This document shows, one piece after another, positions 5,559-9,481 of a DNA stretch of 9,481 nt (positions are counted from its first letter, which is position 1; every line of letters begins with the position of its first letter). Source of the DNA: an uncultured Flavobacteriales bacterium (lineage in GTDB: Bacteria > Bacteroidota > Bacteroidia > Flavobacteriales > Crocinitomicaceae); assembly GCA_946479125.1 (NCBI GenBank), contig CAMLET010000089.1, positions 1 through 9,481 on the forward strand, written 5' to 3'. Under the pieces are notes generated by a model, which did not search any database, was not told where the DNA came from, and was given only the letters and a program-made list of their open reading frames with translations. The position numbers and the translations under genes are program-made.

Positions 5559-8500
5559 TTAATAATTTTTCTTCAGGTTGGCATTTGCTGTTTCACGCTG
5601 CCAATCGCTTTCAGTTATTGCACCACCATTTTTAGTGTATGTTGTAGTGGTAAGTGTTTGTGTTTTGATGTATTCATCACCATGACCACCTTTCACCACA
5701 ATTCGTCTTGTAACAATTGCAGTCACTAAATCATTTTTATCCTTCTGGTCAAATTTCTCCTGTGAAACACCTTCCGGGTATTTACTTCCAAGTTCATTCG
5801 CACCTTTAGGAACTTCAACAGGTTTAGAATTCTCAACAGCCTGATTCAATTCTTTCTTAGTATCAATTGAATTTTGTTTTTGCTCTGCAGCCTCATTCGC
5901 CTTACCTTCACCTATTCCAACTTTTGTTTGCTTCAAGATCTCGGTATTTGCAAGTGGTCTTTCAGCGCCTGCCGTAGACTGTTCATTTACATCTGCCTTC
6001 GATTGATCCAAACTCTGCTGATTGGAATTGTACTTATCTGTTTCAGCTGCAGTTCTTTGTTTTTCTCTTTCTGAATTCTCGTTCTTGATGTCTTTGTAAA
6101 CCGCATTGTTCGCTGCAGCAGTAATTGAAGGCAATCCAGCGTATTCATTTTGAACAGCAACACTTTCATTAATGCTTGTCTTGTTATCTATAGCTTTAAC
6201 ATAAACGTTATTATAGTTTACACGATCAATTTCTTGCTGCTCGGTTTTAATGACCTTCATTGCAGAATCATTCACCTCACGTTGTAATTCATCATTTTCA
6301 AATGATGCTTGTACATTCTTCGCATCAGCATCAATGATTTGCTTGTGATTCAACGTATTTTGGTTATGCTCCTGTTTTTCCTGATCGCGTTGTTCTCCTA
6401 CCTCTTTATTGATAGCATTCAATTTTTCCTGGTTTAACGGAGACAATTTTTTATCCTCAAAGTTGATCTTGTCAATTGTTGCATGGATATCACGAATACT
6501 ATCGTTAACATCATTGATCTCGGCAACTTTATCAACCCCCAATTGCTGGTTGTAATCCTCATTGTCACGTGCAATTGCAGTAACTACTTTATTTGCTTCG
6601 AGTCTTTCACCAAGGTCATCTTTTGTTTGTTTTGTCTGCTCGTATTTCACATCATTCAACTGCACATCCACAAGAATATTTCCTTTGTAAGCCTCAGTAT
6701 CTAATGTTTTACCAATTTCTTTAAGTTCTTTTTGATTTTCATCAAACACTTCCGCATTCTCAACAGCTACGGTAGAATAGATCTTACTGTTCTCCTTATT
6801 CTCTTTCTCAATGATATTCAATTGATCATTTGTATAAGTAAGATCCGAAGTCTTGTAATCCGTAAGTTCCTGAGTTGATGTCTGAAGATTCTCAGCAGTT
6901 CCATCAATTATTTCTCTATTCTCTTGTCTGGTCAAATCAGAACTATCTGCTTTTTGAGCTTGTTCTTTTCTCAGTTGATCGAACTCCAACTCATTCTCAG
7001 TAGTTCTTTCCTTTTGAATAGCAAATCCCTCTTTTCCTGCAGCATAAGCAGTGTCACGAATTTGTTTTACTTCGTCACGGTTACGCGCATTTCGAATCGT
7101 TCTTGTTTTGTTTAGCTTTGAATTATCTTCCTCATCCGTACTTGTTGACGGTGTTCCGTAATTAATTGCAACCGGCTCTTTTTTCTCAGGAGTTTTTGCA
7201 ATCACCGGATTCATCAAGGCATCAATTTCTTTTAGCTTCTTTTTCGGATACGGATCATTCGCTTTAAATGTAAGCGCGCGTTGGTAATACTCTTTTGCTT
7301 TCGTGTAATCCTTCTTATCGAAGTTCTTATCACCAGCCTTAATTACCTTGTCGTATTCACGTGTTTCCTGTTCTCTATTTGCCGTATTGATATTCTCCTC
7401 ACAAAGTTTGATTTGTGCTTTAGAGTAATTGTTAGAACCGTCAAAAACCAATACTGCGTCATACGCGTTTTTAGCAAGTAACCATTCCGACTTCTTAAAC
7501 AATTTATCAGCAACTTCTACAAGTCGTTTTAACTCTCCATCTCTTTTACTAGCATTTGCCTGATCGTCCAGAATTTGCTGCATTTCTGCAATCTTAGTTG
7601 TAGCCGGATTATCTAAAGGTTTAGCAGCAAGCGCGTCTTTGTATTTAGAAATCGCCCCGTTATAATCCTTAGCCGATGCAAGTGCATTTCCAGCATCCAT
7701 TGCTGTTTTGTATTTTACATCAGCTTCATTTGGTACTACAACATTCGTTTTAGCCGCCAATTGCGCTTTCAACTCATCAATACGATTTGTCGGATAAACT
7801 TCATCAGCTTTCAACTTTCTAGCGTCTTCGAAAAGCGAAATTGCATTCTCAATTTTTCCAGCTGTAGCTGCAGCATCTGCTTCTTTGATCTTTGCTGTAT
7901 AGGCAGCTTCTTTCTTCATCAAATCCTCGATTGCAGCTTTTCTTTCTTTTGGGAACGGGTCAGCAGCACGGAATGAAATTGCTCGATCGTAATATTCTAT
8001 TGCTTTCGGATAATTCTTCTCATCAAAATTCTTTTGAGCAGCAGTAAGAATTTTTGCATACTTATCGTCGTTAGCAGCACCATCCGCAGCATCTCTCAAT
8101 TTCGCAGCGTCCTCCTTCTTTGCAACAATTGTTGGATCATTCTTTTTCGCAATAGCTTGAGTGTATGCTGAAATCGCTTTCTCATATTCCTTCGCAGCAA
8201 CGAAATCATCTCCTGTTTTTACCAAAATAGCAACATCAGCATCAAGTTGACTTTGATTTGCCTGAGCAGTTTTCAACTTTTTAATTGCCTCAATCTTATC
8301 TTTGATTTCCTGACTAGCCTGATATTTCAAAGCTTCTTCATATTTTGAAATTGCATTGTCGTACTGAGCAGCAGCTTCGAATGTTTTTGCTTCCTGAACA
8401 GCTTGTGTAAACTTTTGTGTTGACTCAGACGCTTTTGCAAGTTCAGCTATCTTTGCATCACAATCAGCAATTCTTTTTTCTAAGGCAGCATCTGATTGAA

Positions 8501-9481
8501 TTAACTTCGCAGTCTCAAATTTTTGTTTTGCCTCAAGAAATTTTCCTTGAGTAAAGAACGCCTCACCTTCTGCTTTGTACTTTTGAATTTCAGCAAGTTT
8601 TGCCTCAGCGCCATTTTGCTCAATTTCAGCTTTTACAGCGTCATCCAATTTGGTTTTTGCCTCAGTATTTGAAGGATCTAAAGCTAAAACAGCCTGATAT
8701 TTAGTTTTTGCATCAGCGTATTTCTTAGCATTCAAGGCAGCATTTCCTTCAGTCAACAATTTAGTAATCTGTTGTTTCTCAGCTTCGCCTTTCAATAAGT
8801 TATTGACTTCTGCCATTTTTTGTACAGCTTCAGCCTGTGTTCCATCCACTTTATTTGCAGCAGTGTATTTTGCTAAAGCATCTGTCAATTTTCCAGCCGA
8901 CTTCAGGTTATTTCCTTCTGTCATTAAAGCTTCATAATCTTTTTTCTGTTTATCTAGAGCTGCCTGATCAGATGCCAATTTTGTGATCTGAGCCAACTTT
9001 TCTTTTGCTTCATTTCTAGTTCCATCAACTATAACAGCAGCATCGTATTTTGCTTTTGCTGCAGAATAGTCTTTTGCATCGAAAAGCGCATTTCCTTCAG
9101 TCAACAATTTATCGTAATCCGCTTTTTTCTTAGCTGCCTCTGCTTCTGCTTTCTTCGCTTCCGCTTCTGACTTCTCAGCAGCAATTGCTTTCTCAATTTC
9201 AGCAATTTTCGCTTTCGGAAGCGGTGAAGTAGGATCGATAGTTCCAGCAGCAGCATATTTTGTTTTAGCTTCATCATAACTTTTAGAAGCTAAAAGTGCA
9301 TCAGCTTCCAGCATAGCTTTATCGAAGTTTGCTTTCTTTTCAGCCGCAAGTGTATTTGCTTTTTCAGCTGCAATCGTTTTATCAATTTCAGCAATTTTTG
9401 CTTTTGGAAGTGGTGACGCAGGATCAATAGTTCCAGCAGCAGCATACTTTACTTTAGCTTCATCATAACTCTTAGCAGTTA
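5559..9481 (-). CDS. Giant TPR-like repeat and coiled-coil protein, N-terminus outside window
   Basis: This frame is open from the right edge to its TAA at 5559, giving 1306 visible residues. Numbering here starts at the Met encoded at 9314, which is internal because coding continues 55 codons upstream with the same repeat. Residues 1-701 form twelve TPR-like units of 54-69 aa, and a further unit lies upstream. Each has a helix hairpin of the form L-x-E-G-N-x3-x-A-K-x-Y-x2-A-x3-Y-x2-A, then a charged helix. Units 8 and 12 are the most TPR-like, with YPKAIEYYDRAI and YTKAKEYYQRAL. Residues about 702-1170 are highly charged, rich in E, K, N, D and Q, and look like coiled coil or disordered linker. 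Residues 1171-1251 form a separate tail with VTRRIVVKGGHGDEY (1201-1215) and YTKNGGAITESDW (1226-1238). No enzyme motif or membrane segment is visible. A scaffold or assembly role is inference, and cell location is unknown without the N-terminus. A terminator follows. Confidence 0.85.
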   Translation of the reverse strand, partial: TAKSYDEAKVKYAAAGTIDPASPLPKAKIAEIDKTIAAEKANTLAAEKKANFDKAMLEADALLASKSYDEAKTKYAAAGTIDPTSPLPKAKIAEIEKAIAAEKSEAEAKKAEAEAAKKKADYDKLLTEGNALFDAKDYSAAKAKYDAAVIVDGTRNEAKEKLAQITKLASDQAALDKQKKDYEALMTEGNNLKSAGKLTDALAKYTAANKVDGTQAEAVQKMAEVNNLLKGEAEKQQITKLLTEGNAALNAKKYADAKTKYQAVLALDPSNTEAKTKLDDAVKAEIEQNGAEAKLAEIQKYKAEGEAFFTQGKFLEAKQKFETAKLIQSDAALEKRIADCDAKIAELAKASESTQKFTQAVQEAKTFEAAAQYDNAISKYEEALKYQASQEIKDKIEAIKKLKTAQANQSQLDADVAILVKTGDDFVAAKEYEKAISAYTQAIAKKNDPTIVAKKEDAAKLRDAADGAANDDKYAKILTAAQKNFDEKNYPKAIEYYDRAISFRAADPFPKERKAAIEDLMKKEAAYTAKIKEADAAATAGKIENAISLFEDARKLKADEVYPTNRIDELKAQLAAKTNVVVPNEADVKYKTAMDAGNALASAKDYNGAISKYKDALAAKPLDNPATTKIAEMQQILDDQANASKRDGELKRLVEVADKLFKKSEWLLAKNAYDAVLVFDGSNNYSKAQIKLCEENINTANREQETREYDKVIKAGDKNFDKKDYTKAKEYYQRALTFKANDPYPKKKLKEIDALMNPVIAKTPEKKEPVAINYGTPSTSTDEEDNSKLNKTRTIRNARNRDEVKQIRDTAYAAGKEGFAIQKERTTENELEFDQLRKEQAQKADSSDLTRQENREIIDGTAENLQTSTQELTDYKTSDLTYTNDQLNIIEKENKENSKIYSTVAVENAEVFDENQKELKEIGKTLDTEAYKGNILVDVQLNDVKYEQTKQTKDDLGERLEANKVVTAIARDNEDYNQQLGVDKVAEINDVNDSIRDIHATIDKINFEDKKLSPLNQEKLNAINKEVGEQRDQEKQEHNQNTLNHKQIIDADAKNVQASFENDELQREVNDSAMKVIKTEQQEIDRVNYNNVYVKAIDNKTSINESVAVQNEYAGLPSITAAANNAVYKDIKNENSEREKQRTAAETDKYNSNQQSLDQSKADVNEQSTAGAERPLANTEILKQTKVGIGEGKANEAAEQKQNSIDTKKELNQAVENSKPVEVPKGANELGSKYPEGVSQEKFDQKDKNDLVTAIVTRRIVVKGGHGDEYIKTQTLTTTTYTKNGGAITESDWQRETANANLKKNY
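5562..5804 (-). other. C-terminal tail domain of the giant repeat protein
   Basis: These 81 codons break with the charged region before them. They contain YPEGVSQEKFDQKD, then a beta-prone stretch VTRRIVVKGGHGDEY, then a Thr-rich segment ending in YTKNGGAITESDW, and a short polar end. The change in composition suggests a small folded domain. I recall similar endings in other large Bacteroidota repeat proteins but cannot name a family. It lacks the usual features of a type IX secretion C-terminal signal. Confidence 0.45.
5805..7211 (-). other. Long charged coiled-coil or disordered region of the giant protein
   Basis: About 470 residues dominated by E, K, N, D, Q and T, with few prolines after a PSTSTDEEDNSK linker and almost no aromatic clusters. 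Spaced hydrophobic residues within polar runs (for example around NDSIRDIHATIDKINF) suggest interrupted coiled coils. No exact internal repeat was seen here, unlike the region upstream. No separate gene is supported on either strand; the open frames on the plus strand are short and reflect the purine bias of the coding strand. Confidence 0.5.
8740..8763. repeat. 24-base exact direct repeat, copy A (unit 4)
   Basis: These 24 bases recur exactly at 9088-9111, a distance of 348 bases (116 codons, two repeat units). The minus strand encodes the LLTEGNA helix start of unit 4. Identity at synonymous positions points to duplication or conversion within the array rather than selection on protein alone. 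Confidence 0.7.
9088..9111. repeat. 24-base exact direct repeat, copy B (unit 2)
   Basis: This is the partner of the 24-base repeat at 8740-8763, encoding the LLTEGNA helix start of unit 2 in the same frame on the minus strand. Confidence 0.7.
9186..9291. repeat. 189-base-period tandem duplication, copy A
   Basis: This segment matches 9375-9480 at roughly 85 percent of bases by eye, offset by exactly 189 bases (63 codons) and without indels. It encodes the first unit after the internal Met, with AAAGTIDPTSPLPKAKIAEI. Most differences are at third codon positions. Confidence 0.8.
9375..9480. repeat. 189-base-period tandem duplication, copy B (reaches window edge)
   Basis: This is the partner of the copy at 9186-9291. 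It encodes AAAGTIDPASPLPKAKIAEI and continues to the edge, so more copies may follow outside the window. It also shows that the giant reading frame does not start at the Met encoded at 9314. Confidence 0.8.

Larger units (their letters stand above)
7212..9479 (-). repeat. Array of at least 13 TPR-like units in the giant protein
   Basis: Unit starts in the 9314-Met numbering are about 1, 70, 130, 186, 246, 305, 364, 422, 476, 538, 598 and 657, with one more unit upstream to the right edge. Spacing of 54-69 residues is longer than the 34 of a classical TPR, because each TPR-like hairpin is followed by a charged helix. Many units have a D-P or D-G turn (IDPTSP, VDGTRN, LDPSNT, NDPYPK) where TPR consensus has P32. 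The array continues outside the window. Confidence 0.8.

Noticed and set aside
5562..5804. Type IX secretion C-terminal signal on the giant protein
   Set aside because: The tail lacks the usual ending with N-P near the domain start and a terminal glycine-rich, hydrophobic beta pattern. Resemblance is limited to short beta-prone runs.
5874..7976. Several plus-strand open frames of 60-73 codons opposite the giant gene
   Set aside because: They are Phe/Leu/Cys-rich, as expected from the complement of a Lys/Glu-rich coding strand, and show no plausible domain or initiation context.
9312..9314. ATG as the start of the giant repeat protein
   Set aside because: The frame is open for 55 codons upstream to the window edge and encodes another copy of the same repeat, so this Met is internal.
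7212..9479. CRISPR or other spacer-repeat array suggested by periodic sequence
   Set aside because: The periodicity is of protein repeat units in an open reading frame. There are no short identical repeats with unique spacers.

Overview
The window looks like chromosomal DNA of a Bacteroidota bacterium, probably Flavobacteriales and perhaps close to Fluviicola/Crocinitomicaceae. The evidence is moderately AT-rich sequence, start codons without Shine-Dalgarno sequences, a Rho factor with a very long Asn/Gln-rich insert, a DUF4199-type membrane protein, and a Mur-ligase of the Mpl-like type that I associate with this phylum. The genus is inference from memory. No rRNA, tRNA, CRISPR array, insertion sequence or phage gene was seen.

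Layout: (1) 1-60 holds a (TAAC)3 tract and an intrinsic terminator. (2) 58-1467, minus strand, is a dicarboxylate/amino acid:cation symporter. (3) 1468-1645 is a divergent intergenic region with weak promoter-like sites and a small inverted repeat in the rho leader. (4) 1646-3487, plus strand, is transcription termination factor Rho (613 aa), followed at once by a strong intrinsic terminator. (5) 3554-4117, plus strand, is a DUF4199-like four-helix membrane protein whose ATG lies five bases after that terminator's T-tract. (6) 4120-5478, minus strand, is an Mpl-like Mur ligase of peptidoglycan recycling, convergent with the previous gene across a 2-base gap. (7) 5504-5540 is an intrinsic terminator with a cUUCGg tetraloop. 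(8) 5559 to the right edge, minus strand, is a giant protein with at least 13 TPR-like units, a long charged coiled-coil-like region and a distinct C-terminal tail. Its start lies outside the window.

The genes do not form an obvious pathway: transport, transcription termination, an unknown membrane protein, cell-wall recycling and a large repeat scaffold. I see no convincing defence or mobile system. The points most worth a second look are the giant repeat protein, the low-complexity insert in Rho, and a short recurring core (TTCGA-S-N2/3-GCTCA) found in the loops of two terminators and twice inside the coding sequence of the Rho insert.
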